DNA from: Sebastes aleutianus
Taxonomy: Eukaryota > Chordata > Actinopteri > Perciformes > Sebastidae
DNA: 64,000 nucleotides
NCBI GenBank assembly: GCA_916700875.1
Contig: CAKAKS010000039.1
Coordinates: forward strand, 8,519,544 to 8,583,543
Reading direction: 5' to 3'
Positions 13,101 to 28,243 of the stretch are shown piece after piece; position 1 is the stretch's first letter, and each line of letters starts with the position of its first letter. Under the pieces are notes generated by a model. It had not been told where the DNA came from, searched no databases, and saw nothing but the letters and a program-made list of their open reading frames with translations. A program made the position numbers and the translations under genes.

Positions 13101-13866
13101 CTCCACTTCATAACACAGACACAACATTCAGGAAAACAATATTCCCTCGACCATTGTTGTGCAGTTCAACTAAAGTTTTCAGACAGAAAAGAGTCAGCGC
13201 TGTCTGAAGTAATACCACTGACCACAGATTCTCTATGTGACCTTTCTGACCTCCTGATCCACTCTTACAGTGTGGTTGGATAACAGTCTCACAGCTTGAG
13301 TTTCACTGCAGTTGCTGTTGAAATGAAACCACATCCTTTGAAGCCTAATTTTATCGATTAAACCGCACACATTTCTCCATGTAAAGAAGTAGTTTAACTT
13401 CTTATCAAGTCCTGCTTCACATTAGCTGAACTGAAACAGAGAATATATGACAACAGACAAACTTTTTTGGAGCAACTCAAGATTTTTTCTCTAAAAACAT
13501 GGCAAACTTTCCAACTGTAGAACTTTTTAACAACTTATATATCGTATCGTATCTTGTTAAGAGTACCTATTCTTTGAGAGTGGAGGTGAGTCATAACAAA
13601 CAAACAGCCCGTGTTTTCAGAGCAAAGGCGTGTTGTTCTCTTATTGTGTGTGTGATGTTTGCCTTGGGGAGGCAGTTTGAGGACAAGCAGTGCTTTGTAA
13701 CGATGTTATCTGTCATGCTGAGACGCACGCTGCTGCAGGTTCAGTCAGGAGATAATAACACGCTAAGTAAACACACACACATTCAAAAACATGTACTCTT
13801 ATGGAATTATGAAAAGAGAGACTCAAATCTTAGCGACACAATATCCCTTTATCTCCAATCTGTCTC

Positions 13867-13900
<34 letters not shown>

Positions 13901-16900
13901 ACACACTCCCTGCAGTGTCTCATCTTTCAGTTTCCCTCCCCTGGTCATTGACCTGTGTTCAGGTCAGTGGTTGATGGGTCTCTGGGGAGCTCGGGCTTCG
14001 TTACACACAAACAGTGTGAACCCACGCAGCTCTGAGCACTCCGAAGTCACGTCCAAAAGATGCTGCTTCGAACCCCTGATTCACCTGGCATGTACTGTAT
14101 CTGGACTTGCATCTACAACTGCCTCCCCTCCTCTCTCAGAAGTTGCTATCAAGGCATCTTTGAGCTTTTTAACTTCCAACTGCTCGAGTAGAAATGCTCT
14201 GAGAGTCAACAGAAGACGATTGTTGCTGCATTTGGAAGTTTCCCGGCGTGAGGCGAAGCAGTTTGTTGGGTCAACTCTCTCTGGACGAATTAAAGGTTAA
14301 AAAAACAGTTGAAAGGTCGAGAAAAAAAAAAAAAGGTCAGGCAAACTGGACATTTAAATAGTTGTTTACATGACATACAATACCCTGTACAATAAGTGAT
14401 CATACACAACAAAGTGTCCTCATACAAAACGAAAATCAATTGAAATATTTATTTATTATTTTTAGGGCTGTCAATCGATTCAAAATATATACAAATATTT
14501 AATCACAATTAATCGCATTATTGTCCATAGTTAATCAGGATTAGTTGCAAATTAATCGCATATATTTGTTTTTATCTGTTCAAAATGTACCTTAAAAGGA
14601 GATTTGTCAAGTATTTAACACTCTTAGCAACATGGGAGTGGGTAAATGTGCTGCTATATGCAAATGTATGTATATATGTATTATTTGAAATCAATTAACA
14701 ACACAAAACAATGACAAATATTGTCCAGAAACCCTCACAGGTACTGCATTTAGCATAAAAAATATGCTCATAACATGGCAAACTGCAGCCCAACAGGCAA
14801 CAACAGCTGTCAGTGTGTCAGTGTGCTGACTTGACTATGACTTGCCCCAAACTGCATGTGATTATCATAAAGTGAGCATGTCTGTAAAGGGGAGACTCGT
14901 GGGTACCCATAGAACCCATTTTCATTCACATATCTTGAGGTCAGAGGTCAAGGGACCCCTTTGAAAATTGCCATGACAGTTTTTCCTCGCCAATTTAGCG
15001 TAAGTTTGGAGCGTTATTTAACCTCCTGCACTACAAGTTAGTATGACATGGTTGGTACCAATGGATCCCTTAAGTTTTGTAGTTTCATATGATACCAGTA
15101 TCTACACTCTAGCTTTAAAACTGAGCTGTCGTCTACAGCAATCTCCCTCAATACTGGACTAATTTCATAAATTGTTGTCCCTATTAGTCACTTAGACACA
15201 AAAACATGGAAAATAGGGTCCAGGTTGATTAAAACCGAAGTTACCCTTTAACTCGTGCTTAGGTCTGTTTTCGTCAGTAACATGGACAAAGCAGAATCAC
15301 TGTCGCTATGGTTACCTGCAATTTAACATACTTTGCTCACTGATTTAGATCACTAGTTAACGGACTGGAACAGTGTTCATCATTCAGAAACAGGTATAAT
15401 ATCATAAACAAACTTACAAGCTTATTTTTATAGGAAAGGCTTTAAAAAATGACATTGCCAAATAAAAAAATGGACAAAATATGGACTTATATGGTCAGTT
15501 TTTTCCTGGATTGTGTTTACAGCCAAGTTTACTGGGGTGTAATTTCACCTGTAATCTTAGAGGGTCAGTGTTCAAATGTTCTTTATGTGTCACCTGGTGC
15601 CGCAGCATTGCGAGTTTACACCATGCAGGGTAGTCGGGGATCAGCTCACTTTCAAGTTAACAACACATGCTGCGACTGTATTTAATACCATGCAAACCGC
15701 CAAAACGTTTTTAAATCCTCTCTGTTAAGATGTGAAGAATAAACGGCTCTCGGATGACTGAAAGGCGGCGTGTTGAAGCGAACCCTAGCCACGATACTTT
15801 ATTGGAATAACAGACCAGAGAGGAATATAGCAAAAACAAATTTCTAGCTTCCTAGAGAGAGAAAGAGCGAGAGCGTGAAGCTGTATGAAATACTAATGAT
15901 TTAGGATGGGATCATGCCCCGTAGGGCCCCAGCTGTCGCCTGTTAAATTCCTTCCAGTAAACGGGATGAGTTGAGGCTCAGCCTGGGAAGGGACAGTATA
16001 AGTGTCTTATTGTCTTAACCCCTCAAAATAGAGGCACGGATCGTTCACAAACTGACATCCCAGAGGTTTCCATCGCCAGCGGAACGGCACTGGGGGTAAT
16101 ACGAGCCAGCCTCTCATGCCTGCAGAGCTGCGTTCATAAACCTAAGCGACGGCCGTGCGACCACAGCAACCAAATGATGTTCAGTTCAGTTGGCGAAAAT
16201 CTGTTCTCCAGAATCTGTGAAATCTGCACAGAGAGGAAGAAACCAAGACTTGCTTAAAGCCAACAGCAGAGGTTCAGGGTCTCAGTTGGAGTCGGAGCAT
16301 GAAAACACCCAGTGTTGACTTGATATCTGCCTCTCAGATCTCCAGTAAATCCTGGTCTCAGCCAATCTCAGCTTTCCCACAAACATGAAAGAGGTTTTTT
16401 TTTACGATCTGTCGTGAAAAGCTGGCATGGTCACAAAGCCAAAGAGGGCTGCACATACACACAAAAACAGCAAAAAAAAAAGTGATCTCTGAATGTTCAC
16501 AGATCACTCCCAAAGCTGAGGGAGTGGAGCTCTTCATAGCAGCTTTGCTTTGCACCATCACGGATAGTTTGGGTTAACTAGAGGCTTCACCGTAGCCAGA
16601 CACCTGTCGCCTGCATTCACAAACTGGCTTGTTTCGTGTCAGACTCCTCTTCCTGGCTCAATCTCTCCAGCTGACCCCTGAACGCCTCATGAAGCCTCTT
16701 TCCTTTTCCATACCCACCGCAGCTGCGGGGAGTATCTGAGAGAAGGAAGTTAATGAAAGTGAATGAGTAACGTTTTTCAGCAGTCAAGGTGCTTCAAAGC
16801 TCCAACTGCTTTCAGTAGAGCTGCTCATTGACAGTCAGAGGACAAGACTGTGGTTGTGCAGTACCAACCCGGTCTCACAGGAAAGCGTATAAATACCACG

Positions 16901-19900
16901 ACATTACACGGACATTCTGCGTGTCATGAATATGCAATTTAGCCTTTTCGCGTGTCATTTGTATGCCGCTTTTTGTATGAAATTTGTATGTCACGTAAAC
17001 GTCTGCAGTTAGGTTGAGGCAAGAAAACCACTATCTTAGGTTTAGGCAAGAAAACCACTTAGTTAGGGTAAGGGAAAACATCTTTGTTGGACTTAAAATA
17101 AGTATGTAAACTAATTTAAAAACGTACGGAAACAATGTAACACAACTACAGAAAACAATCGTCTCGTTATAAACATTAAATGACAATTGTTTGTCACGTG
17201 ACAAACGTCACTAACGTAACTTACAGAAAACAAAACGCCGGTCAACAGCACAGGTCTCGAACAACGGCCTCCTGGGTGAAAGTCCGGTGTTTGTTGGACC
17301 CGTCCATGTCCCCACCCACCTGCCATAAGTGGTCTTTCTCGCTTTTTATACTACGTCACCAACTCTTACCGTAGCATTTATACGCTGATGCGTTTACATT
17401 GCAGTCAGTTCAGGATACATGGCGTACACATGACATACGGAAATCAAGAAAGGTGTACTTATTGTACGCTAAACACCTTGCGCATTATCTTGGCGTTTAT
17501 ACACCTTTTCGTGCGAGCAAGCTGGCAGTACTGGTGTGAATGAATATAAATTTATCTGCAGAAAAGAACAGGTACTTGTTGTCTAACCTGACGCGCCGAA
17601 AAACCATCTGAGAAGCCGTCATTGGAAGCTGTTTGGAAAAGGGCCTGCACTTTAAAAAATAAAAATACTTGGCAGGTGATTGGACGAACCATCTGTCAAT
17701 CAAACTCTCCAAAGCCAGACAGGAGAAGAGGGAAAACACCTTGTCCATCGAGAAAAGCCTTCAGTGCCATTCTTTGCTCTTCTTTCAATGAAGAAATACT
17801 CTCCAGTTCTGATAGAACTGATGCTATTGCAGCAGCTACGCTAACCTCTTCAGGAGACGTCAGTAGCCTCTCCGTGTCGTCACACACACCTAAACCACGC
17901 CTGTAGCTGCCAGTAGCTCCTCACAGGACGCTGACACAAACTGTACTTTCTAATACCCATACTATCACACTATTTAGTATGCCAGAAAAAGATTGAGTAT
18001 GTCCCAATACATATGCCGAATGGAGTATGCCAAAAATACCACGATGTCCTACTACATCCGGTCGCACAGTATGCTTTTCTGACTATTCTGACCCACAATC
18101 CTCTGCGCAAGAAGGTCAAAGTTCGGCGCTCAATATTATGACGAATGATTAACACGTGGCAATCTGTAACTGAAAGTATCAATAAATGAGTGCAGTTTAG
18201 TGTTGGTCATTTGCACAATGGTAAAACACAAGAGTGAAGTCTATAACAAAAAAAGAGCTAAATGTTTTTTTTGTTGTTTTTTTTAAATGGACAAGATGTA
18301 AAACACATTATGTGCCGTTACAAAAGAAGAAAGAGTGAAATTTACACCCTAAAAATCCAGATAATAAGCAAAGACACAGCTGAAGTGGAGACCTTAAATC
18401 CAAAGTAAATAATAACACAACTCAGCATGGTAGGAAACTCCACTGGTATAAATCACTCTAGATTTGACAGCCACTTTTGTACGTGGGAGCTCCGTTATGA
18501 CTTTGCTTTTTCGCAGGCTGTTACACTAATGATCGTTCAGGGACGGCGGAGGGTTGGAGATCGCTGGTTCTCTCATCACCCCACCGTAAAGCTCTCGGCC
18601 CGCTGTATTGTATTTACAGCTGCTGCCGACCTACAGCCCTTCACCTCCTCTCCCTTAAATGAGAGGAGACATCCACTGAACAATGAAACTGACTGAGGTT
18701 TCCACTAATTCACAGGATATTTTTCCTTTCGCCGCACCCTTGGGAGACGGGGGGGACGGGGTGGACGGGAAAGGGGGGTGGGGGGGTTACCCTACAGTCC
18801 CGCTCTACTCGCTCCTTATTGGTGTGTGGAGGACGGAGGTTAATTGGATTGCTTTCGTTAGGCGACCTAGCGCTACCCGCACACACATGAACACATTCAA
18901 CACGCGTGTGTGTGTTTTAAATGTCTTTATGCTCGTGTTTGTTTACTGGTTTGTGTCCATCTGGGCTGCTGTAGCTCACTGGGGAGTCAGACTGGGAAGT
19001 GTATGAGGAAGTTTTAGCGACAGAGCTGCTGTTACTCTGCAGTCTGAGTCAGAGAGCAGTCAGAGTGTTAGAGGTCAGATTTCAACCTGTTTGTTGAGCT
19101 TTTTTTTTGGAGTATTACAAAATGTACAGACCATAGTCCAAAGTGTGGTGGTTCCCAACTGGTCTAGCCTCAGGGTCCACGTAGGCTGCCACCCTGTTTT
19201 TTTGTTTTTTATTTATTCTCAATGCTCAATTAACCCATACATGTACTTTGTTCTCCGAGATACAAAGAGAAGGCAAACAAATAAAATTTTTAAAAAAAAT
19301 TGATGAATGAGTAAATAAATAGAAATAAATAAATAAAAAAACAATAGAATAAAAAATAGATAAATAATAGATAAAATAAAAATAGACAAATAATATAAAA
19401 AATAGATAAATAAATAAATAATTAAATGAAATAGAAATAAATAAATAATAGATTAAAATACAAAATTGATAAATAATAATAAAAAATAAAATAAGAATTG
19501 ATAAATAATTAAATATTAGTTAAAAGATAAGGATTTATGTTGTTTTTATATCTGTTTTATTTCACAAAATGAAAATATAGATTAAGTGCAGTTGGTGCTA
19601 AATCTAATGAAATGAACAGCATTGCAACATGAAAGTGCAACCAACCATTATAAACCACTGAGCACATTTTTTCCCTCTAGCTCCTCCTGTCCTTGTGCGA
19701 TATCCACTCAAGGACACATCTACCTTTGTAGCCCAAAAGATAAACACTGACTATCATTGGCCACCGCAGCGCAAACATCACCATTGATCTGTTAGCCAAA
19801 CAAGTTTGTTTTGAAGGCACCTGTGTAGAGGAATATCACGTCATCACACTTTGGTAACGGCTTTATATCGATATTTGCTTTGCGTAATGAATAAACCACA

Positions 19901-22900
19901 ACCTCCGTGATAAATACAACAAATCCTCCTTTTATCCTGACCTCAGCTTCATCACAGAAGTCTAGACGTAAACAAAGTGTCTGCTGGGATCCAAACAGCA
20001 TATTGACAGGCAGGATAGAGGATAATAGATCATTTTATAAACACTATTGGTCTCTTAGCTGCTCCTATTACTGTTGCTTGTCAAGTCATATCAACAACAG
20101 CTTTCAGATTAGTGTTCCCATTTATATTCCGGATCCCTTTTTTATTGTGTGTCTATTGATTTCTTGTTTCTGGGAACGTTGCCCTGGATCCAGATCTCAG
20201 TAACACTCCCATTTGGATGCTGCTCCCTCCCCAAATTCTCTCCCACTCTCTGTTTGTAAAACTGTGGACAGATCAGCGACTTCACTGTTTACCACATTGT
20301 GTAAGAGCGTGAGATTTACAGCACTTTACTGTTGTTGAATTTCGAGCCATTATCAACACTGTGTTTTGAAACTGTAGAACAGAGTGAGATGAGCCACATT
20401 TTACATTTTGGCTAACAATAATTGCTTTAATCTTGATTTACAACAACTGTTTCTGCCGAACTGTCCACCTGTTCCACCCTCCGGTTGAGGCCTATATAGT
20501 CATAGACTCTATATAAGAAGTGGATTACAGTTTTGAAGCCTTGAGGTCGGCATTTTTGGCCTTCGTCATCTTGGTTTTCTTCAGTATCTTCTGCACATGT
20601 CAGTGCTCTGTGCCACATAAACATGCTGTAATTCCACCTATAACTGCACAAAGCAAAGATAGTTAAGACAGACATGAAGTCCAGCTCTCAAGTAGTTCCT
20701 CTTGAGCAGCCAGTACAAGGCCGATTCAAACCGTAATGCAGCCACATGAGGTTTAGATCTTTGCCGTGTAACGGGAGACGTCAACCTCAGCTCCTCTATC
20801 CCCGTGTTCTCTTGAGACGAGATGAAACTCTGCCACACCTCAATAAAAAAGGACTTAGGGTGTTTCTGACTCTCACTGGGGGGTTCTTATTGAGCACAAA
20901 AGCTGGGAGGCCGATGTGGGCTGAATCCAACACGGGATAAAACTCTGTTGTGCCCTCGGGCCATGCGTGTAAACACTGCAGTGGCTGAAAACAGGTGGTG
21001 TCTCACAGAATGTGTTGAGTATAAAAGAAGCTGCCAAACGGAGGATTACTGCATAGTGGTTCTGCATTGTGACTGAGTGAAGACCTGGAGGGAGCTGTCT
21101 GTGCTCTGAGTAGTAGGAACGCTGAGAGCTTGAGGTGTTTTATCTCTTCATGGTTGTATAAACAGTGTGTGGAGCAATTTTGGCATTCGCTTCTTCAAGG
21201 GACTATTTTAAGATCTGAATTAGGATCAGCTTTGGGTTAGGATGAGAGGGGAAGTTTGGTATGTAGCAGTGATGGTTGAGTTTAGGGGCAGAGGTCAGAA
21301 AGCAAATGGAGTCAGTATGGTTTTCACTCGTACTGTTACATACTCAGGTGGCACCCTTCGGGTCTGAAAAGTGAAGCCAATGCTGAAGTGCCTTAAACCT
21401 GCATTCTTTCTAATGGCCAGCAGGGGGCGACTCCTCTGGTTGCAAAAAAATAATCTGATTGTATAGAAGTCTATGAGAAAATGAGCCTACCTCTCACTTG
21501 ATTTATTACCTCAGTAAACATTGTAAACATGAGTTTATGGTCTCAATCACTAGTTTCAAGTCTTCTTCAATACAGCATGATGTTCATTTAGTAAATTATG
21601 GTCCCATTTAGAGTCAAATGAAGCAGGAGATGCGTTAGGGCGTGGCTACTTTGTGATTGACAGGTCGCTACCACGGCGTTGTCCAGTCTGGGAGTTTTCC
21701 GTGTTTTCGTCTTAGAACTTTAACCCTTTCACAGTGTGTTTTCAGTTCATGAAAGTGTAACATTTTGGTTGCCTAAAAATATCTTATTCAGCATTTGGTT
21801 GTACTTAGCTCCACCCTCTCCCCCTGTCACTCCAGATTTCAAAACGGCAGTCCAAAAAACTAATGGGTGATATCATGGTGACTACGTCCACTTCCTATAT
21901 AAAGTGTATTGCTTTAGTTGGTGCCTGTGACCCTCTATACATCGCTCTCCAACTTCCCTGCGTACATCAAAACGTGTGCCAACATTATTTCCTAATAAAT
22001 GTGGTAAACACCTGTACTTTAATGAGGAAAGTGTTCCTGAACATTACACAGATGTGAGCACCAGGTGTGTCTCCCTCTCCCCTCCCAAACAAGATGTCAG
22101 CAATGAACGGAGATTTATTAATCTCAAATCATGCCTAACGTTAGTGGAACATAACATATGGGGTATGGAATTAATCTGCAGATGCTCAAGTTAAAAAAAT
22201 GAGACGAAACTTTTCTATGGATGTCAGTTTTTGAGGCACGACAAAGGCCAAAATGCATGCAAACAAATCCAGCAGAAGTGATCTTAATGTTTGTTTGTGC
22301 TCTTACTTCAGCTCTCATTTCTCAAAACCTGCATTTACAAAAGTGCAGTTTTTCTAACCTGCACGTTTTTGTCCGTCATGTGTTCCCTCCCTCCTCCAGA
22401 GCTGTGTGTACGCTGAGAACCGGACGTCCATCCAGTGCACCACGCCATCTCTGGCCAAACTGGCTCTGCAGCCGCCCGTGGTCACCAAAGTGGCGTTCGT
22501 CTTGGACGGCTACTCCACGGATCAGTGGGACCTGATCTACGTGGAGGACCCCCTCTTCCAAGACCCCAAGCTCACCTCCAAGGACAACAAGAGCATCGTG
22601 GAGCTCAAGGTAAGACTGTAGGGTCAGCACTCAATTGTGGCATGATTGGTTGTTAAAAGAGAGGAGGCTGTGACTTACGTTGTCTTTCAATTACTCTGTT
22701 TGAAAAAATATAATGGAACAGCAAAGGTTAGATTCATCCTCTGGTAAAGATTGAGGCGAGACACTACAGGCAAAAACATTGTTTTTCATGCATTTGAGAT
22801 TTTGGACTATTTTGTTTCCTTACATGTCTTCTTTCAGACTAGTGGAAAGACATCATCCAAATACTCTTTTAGATGTTTATTTTACTACTTCTGTCTGTAG

Positions 22901-25900
22901 ATTTCTCCTAAATTCACCAAAAGTTACCATAAAATAAAGCCTCATTTGCATATTTAAACATACTTTTCAGGAAACTTGTAATAGAAAAAATAATTGTCTT
23001 AATGTAAGTAATCAACTGGGAAGTTTCATTGCGATATCTATTACTTATTCACCTTATAAGTGAACTCCAGCAGGGCAGAAACAGGTGCAGAAACTCAAGA
23101 CACCTGCAGAAACTCTAATTGTCAAGTTCAAGGTTGTTAAGTCGGAAAATCTCCATGTACATATGTGCTGTAGCAAATTTCAAAAGTAAAAAGTGCTTCA
23201 GAGAACAGCGAGCAGAAACATGCACATATACAGACTCCCCTGCACCTCTACAAAACTCCACAGATTCGTTAGACTTTCATTTAAATTCAGAGATGTAGTT
23301 TACAGAGTTTTGAGATGAATTCACACTTTGGAAGCAGGTTGATGTTCAATCCGCCGGTCGCTGCACTTTGCCTCCCGATCTTTCACACGTCCGTGGTCCG
23401 GGTCAAGTTGGGAAGGAAACAATACTGAAAGAAAAACAGGAAGTGAAGTCTGTTTCCCATCGTTTACACCCTCCCACCCCGACCTCCCCATCGCTTCCCC
23501 ACTGCTACACCTCTCTACGTATTCTCTCCGGTGACATGCATTGTTCTGACTGCCGAGGTCAAAGCTCTTGACATATTAATGCTGCTTTTCAAACAAGCCA
23601 CCACATTCCCCCGAGCCTGTTTCAGCAACACAATGAAATACATATTTCTCCTTCTTTCATTTTTTTTGTTGGACTGCAGCTCGACGCTTTGTGGCAGCTG
23701 TGCTGGACCTCTCGCAGGGGATACTGGCTGTTTTTTTTTTCTTCTTTCCGTCTTTTCTCAGACGTGACCTTGGCCCCGATGCTAAATCCACCACCAACCC
23801 AACCTCTAACCCCCCTTCATCCCTCCCTTCAGCCCAGACAAACCCCCAGTTTTTACCCAGGGGGGATGGTACCAGGCATCGCACCGAAACAGGCCACATT
23901 TAACGCCATCCGATAACCCTGCCCCTGCAGTGGCCTCCAGTAAAGGGCAAACACTGGGCTCATTTAGCGCCATCTGATAACTTGAGCCCCAAAACGGCTG
24001 CCAATAAAAGACAAATAAAGGGATATTCGGCTGTGACTGACGGGTCCGCACCAGGCTGTTGATGTTGGCATGTAGCCCGGCTCTTATCGCTGTCGATCAC
24101 TTCACGGGAGGCTGCGTCTCACTTCCAATTATCATCGTAACAATTTATTTAGAGTAACTGTCTAATGACTTTAATAACTCTTCTCTGCTGTGTGTGTTTG
24201 TGTACAGCGTTGTCTGTCACGCCTACAGCTGGGAAACGCACTGAACAAAGACTGCGTTGGATGATCTTGTTACGAAGTGTTGTCTTAGTGTGTACGTCCT
24301 AATTGCAAGCAAGTGGGTGAATTTGTGCTGCTGCTGCTGTGTTTGAAGGCTGCCAGTGTGTGAGAGTGCAGTAACAGGTGCGAGCCTCCACTCTGTGTCA
24401 AATTGGAAAATCCCAAGCTGTCACGCAAGGAATGTGATCATTCTCTTTATTGCCTTCTGCTGCACTCAAACAAGTGTGTTTATGTGAGAAAGAGAGAGAG
24501 AGAGAGAGAGAGATGGAACAGAAAGTGAACGAGAAGAGTAAACAAGTGAACGAGAACGAGGCTGAGAGTGGAGGAGAACGGGAACAAATTTGTTCTCTCA
24601 CAGCTTCCCGTCAAACACTCGCTAACTCTTTACTCATGTGGACAATTGCTGTGTGTGCTTCCAGTCAGATCTCAGAGGGGGTGTTGTCGTTCCATTAGGG
24701 GTCAAACAAGTAGAATAAGTTGCTCAATAAGTCTTCTTACTCATAACAGAAGCAGCGAGCTTAGTTCATGCTCAGTCAGTCCTTTCCATCACTATGAATC
24801 ATGATGCCAGGAACAGAGACCTGCTCCTGATTTACCTCAGTAGTACTTCTAAGACTATTTTCTACACTTTTTTCCAACAGATTTGAAACCTTCTGTTTCC
24901 AAATCCCAATATGTCCTAAACAAGCCATAACATTTGGCTTCAGACTATAAAATTCATATCATTTTGTCAACCATGCACCCATGTCACTTACTGGCCTTTT
25001 AAAAAAGTCCTATGAATAGTTTAAAAGCTGCACAAGGAAACTTTAAAGAGTGTGAAAGTTTAAATAAGGAGGTCTGTGAATTACAGAGAACACACTTATG
25101 TGACCTGTGATTGATTTATACCAAAGTAAACCTTACCAAACAGCCTCCCACCCTTCCATCCTCGCCAGCAGTCCACATCTTCCACTCTAAAATTGATGCA
25201 GCCTGACTGTGTGTGTCCATAAAAGATTAAATACTGGGCCTCAGGGCACAAACACTAAGAATGTGCACCATACAGGCACAGTATAAATATAACACAGACC
25301 TTAGGACTTAATCTAAAAGTTACTGTGAGGAACGTTTTACTGGTTATGAAACGGTCTCAGTTTAATACTGATGCCTCTATATGACCTACATAAGCAAACG
25401 AGACCATCAGCGAGCAGACCAGACTTTTCAGACCAGATAATAATAATCTGATTGTATAGAAGTCTATGAGAAAATGAGCCTACTTCTCACTTGATTTATT
25501 ACCTCAGTAAACATTGTAAACATGAGTTTATGGTCTCAATCTCTAGTTTCAAGTCTTCTTCAATACAGCATGATGTTCATTTAGTAAATTATGGTCCCAT
25601 TTAGAGTCAAATAGACCATAAAGCAGGGGATGATTTAGGGCGTGGCTATCTTGTGATTGACGGGTCGCTACCACAGCGTTTTCCGGTCTTGGAGTTTTAC
25701 ATGTTTTCGTCTTATAACTTTAACCCTTTCACAGTGTGTTTTCACTTCATAAAAAGTTAATCGTAACATTTTGGTCGCTTAAAAATATCTTATTCAGCAT
25801 TAGTTGTACTTAGCTCCACTCTCTCGTGTCACTTCTGGTTGCGAAAAAACAAGACGGCCACAGCCAAAATGCCAAACTCCAGGCTTCACAACCGTAGTCC

Positions 25901-28182
25901 GCAAACCAATGGCTGACGTCAAGGTGACTACGTCACATTCTTATATACAGTCTATGGTCTAGACACACTAACTTTTGACCATAGTAATGTTGTTTGACCT
26001 CAACCCTTTTGCTACTGTTGACCTCATATGTCTCCCTTTGTTTTCTCTCCCTGAATCTCAATCTGTTTCTCCTTTCCTTTTTTGCTCTCTTTCCCCCCAA
26101 CTTCCTTCTATCTCCCCTCATTATTTCCATCTCTCTCTCTTTCCTCCCCCCCTCTCCGCCACTGCAGGGTGACCGTATGGACAGGGAGGCGATGAAGTGT
26201 CAGGTCCTGACGGTTTCCAACCGCAGCTGTGAGAGTCTGATTCTGATTGGAAACACTCTGGAGTGCACCGTCCCCAACGAGCTGCAGGCCGCCACCGCCA
26301 AGGGGCTGCAGGTGGAGGTGAGACACAGTTTACAGATGCCAAGACAACTGCAATGTGCTTTTCTGTTTGCATTAAGAGCAAAACAGGTCCTTTTGTTCTT
26401 TTGTAGTTCAGTTTTAAATTCTTTAGATACACAACCATTAACATATTCACACATGCAGACTACAGAGCCATAGAGATTCATACACAGGTGCACACACCTA
26501 TACGTACACACCAGCTCTCCATAGCCTGTGCAACAGTTGGTCTTTAATTAACGCAGCCTTTTGTTTATAGAGACTCACCACAAACATACATCCACACCCA
26601 CACACACACACACGCACACACACACGCACACACACACGTCCTCTTCACTCCACTGAATAGACGTCTTGTTCCAGCTTCTCTGCATGTTGACAGCAGAAAA
26701 AAAGCTTCAGTGTGTGTTTGAAGTGGTGTTGTATGGCAGTGAAGTGCGTGTCTGTGTCAGGGTGTGTTATTTATTCACGTTCAGATTAATTTAATTTGCA
26801 TGTGAATTAGGGAATTAGCTCACCATCCCATTGAAGTAAAGAACACAAGAGTATGCAAACAGGTTTCTTCTCCAGAAGTAGAGAGGGTTGTAAAAACATA
26901 CCTGCACTTTGTAAAAACTTTCCGCCGTGAATCTGTATTATTATTATTACAGTTGCATTTTCTTTTTAAAACCGCCTGAAAGAAGTTTAAAAAAATCTAC
27001 CAACACGGTGAGATCATTCTGACCTTTAGTAGACCATGTTAATTTTCTTTAAACCAGGATTTTTCTCAACCTATTTGCAGAATTATGTGCTATGTTGGGC
27101 TATTTTGCTTCCATAACATGTCTTCTTTCAGACTAGTGGAAAAAAAACATCCAAAATACACATTAAGGTGTTTATTTTACTACTTTGTCTGTTTGCGTCT
27201 GTAGATTTCTCCTAAATTCAACCAAAGTTAGCATTAGATAATGCCTCATTTGCATATTTAAGCATACAATTTCAGAAAACTTGTAATACAAAAAATAATT
27301 GTCTTAGTGTAAGTGATCAACTGGTGAAGTTTCATCCATTAGTTAATTTTTTTTTACCTTATTTACCTGTAGTGTCTCCCCTTAAAGGCTCAATATGAGA
27401 TCAAATGACTCAGGATTTTTGCAGGGATGGCACTATTTACTTATTGTAAACCCTAGTTCTATGAGCACAAATATTCCTGTGAGCCAAAAATGATCATACG
27501 AAGCTTTTTAAACAAGATATTCTGTATCAAACATCTGCTCTGAGACGAGTGGATTCAGTAGAGCAGTGATCCATGAAGACACTTCTAATGCATTCATATG
27601 AGAATCCCCCACTGTTTGTGTTATCGGGCTCAGGGAAGGAATTTTAGCAATAAAAGGTATCATATAATCATACCACAGCACCTGCTTCTGAGGAGGAAGA
27701 GGCCGACTCGCCACATAGCAAACACGCAGTGATGATAGATGGATGGAGTATGTGAGAGAACTGGTTTAGCCGCGATTATTTTTAGAATATTTCAGTGAAT
27801 TTAACAAATTAATAGCATCTTACTACTTCAGCTTTTATTCATTTTGTTTCCAATTTTTATGTATTAGATTGACAATAAGAAAACAGAAAGTAAAGACTGT
27901 ACGAGTTAACAGGATCATTCTGCCGTCGGCCATATTGAGCGTTTCATTCTGCGCTCTGGGAACTTCATGGAAAAAAAACGCATTCCTTCAGCGCTCCAGA
28001 TCGTTTACAGGGAACTTCAATAACTCTCGTGTCCTAATGCAGTCCCCTTATAAAACACCAGCTCAGGGAGAATTTATTGCACAGTGTGTTGAGTGAAAGG
28101 GCTCAGCATCCAGCTGTCTTGTCACTTGAATATAAGTTATGAGGAGGGGACGTACAGTATAGAAATGTCAGAGGAACCCCCC

Positions 28183-28243
<61 letters not shown>

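Larger units (their letters stand above)
10681..22399 (+). other. met intron 10 (11.7 kb)
   Basis: The longest intron of the window, with no exon recognised. It holds the elements listed at 11205, 14464, 15125, 17666, 19300 and 21362. A block near 16870-17520 has short inverted similarities (gcgtataaatacc, catttatacgc) and is probably another degraded DNA element. 11880-13700 and 18000-19290 show nothing I can identify. Confidence 0.6.
22610..26167 (+). other. met intron 11
   Basis: Contains D2 copy 1, the 64-bp duplication, a (GA)n tract near 24490-24513 and D1 copy 2. No exon seen. Confidence 0.6.
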
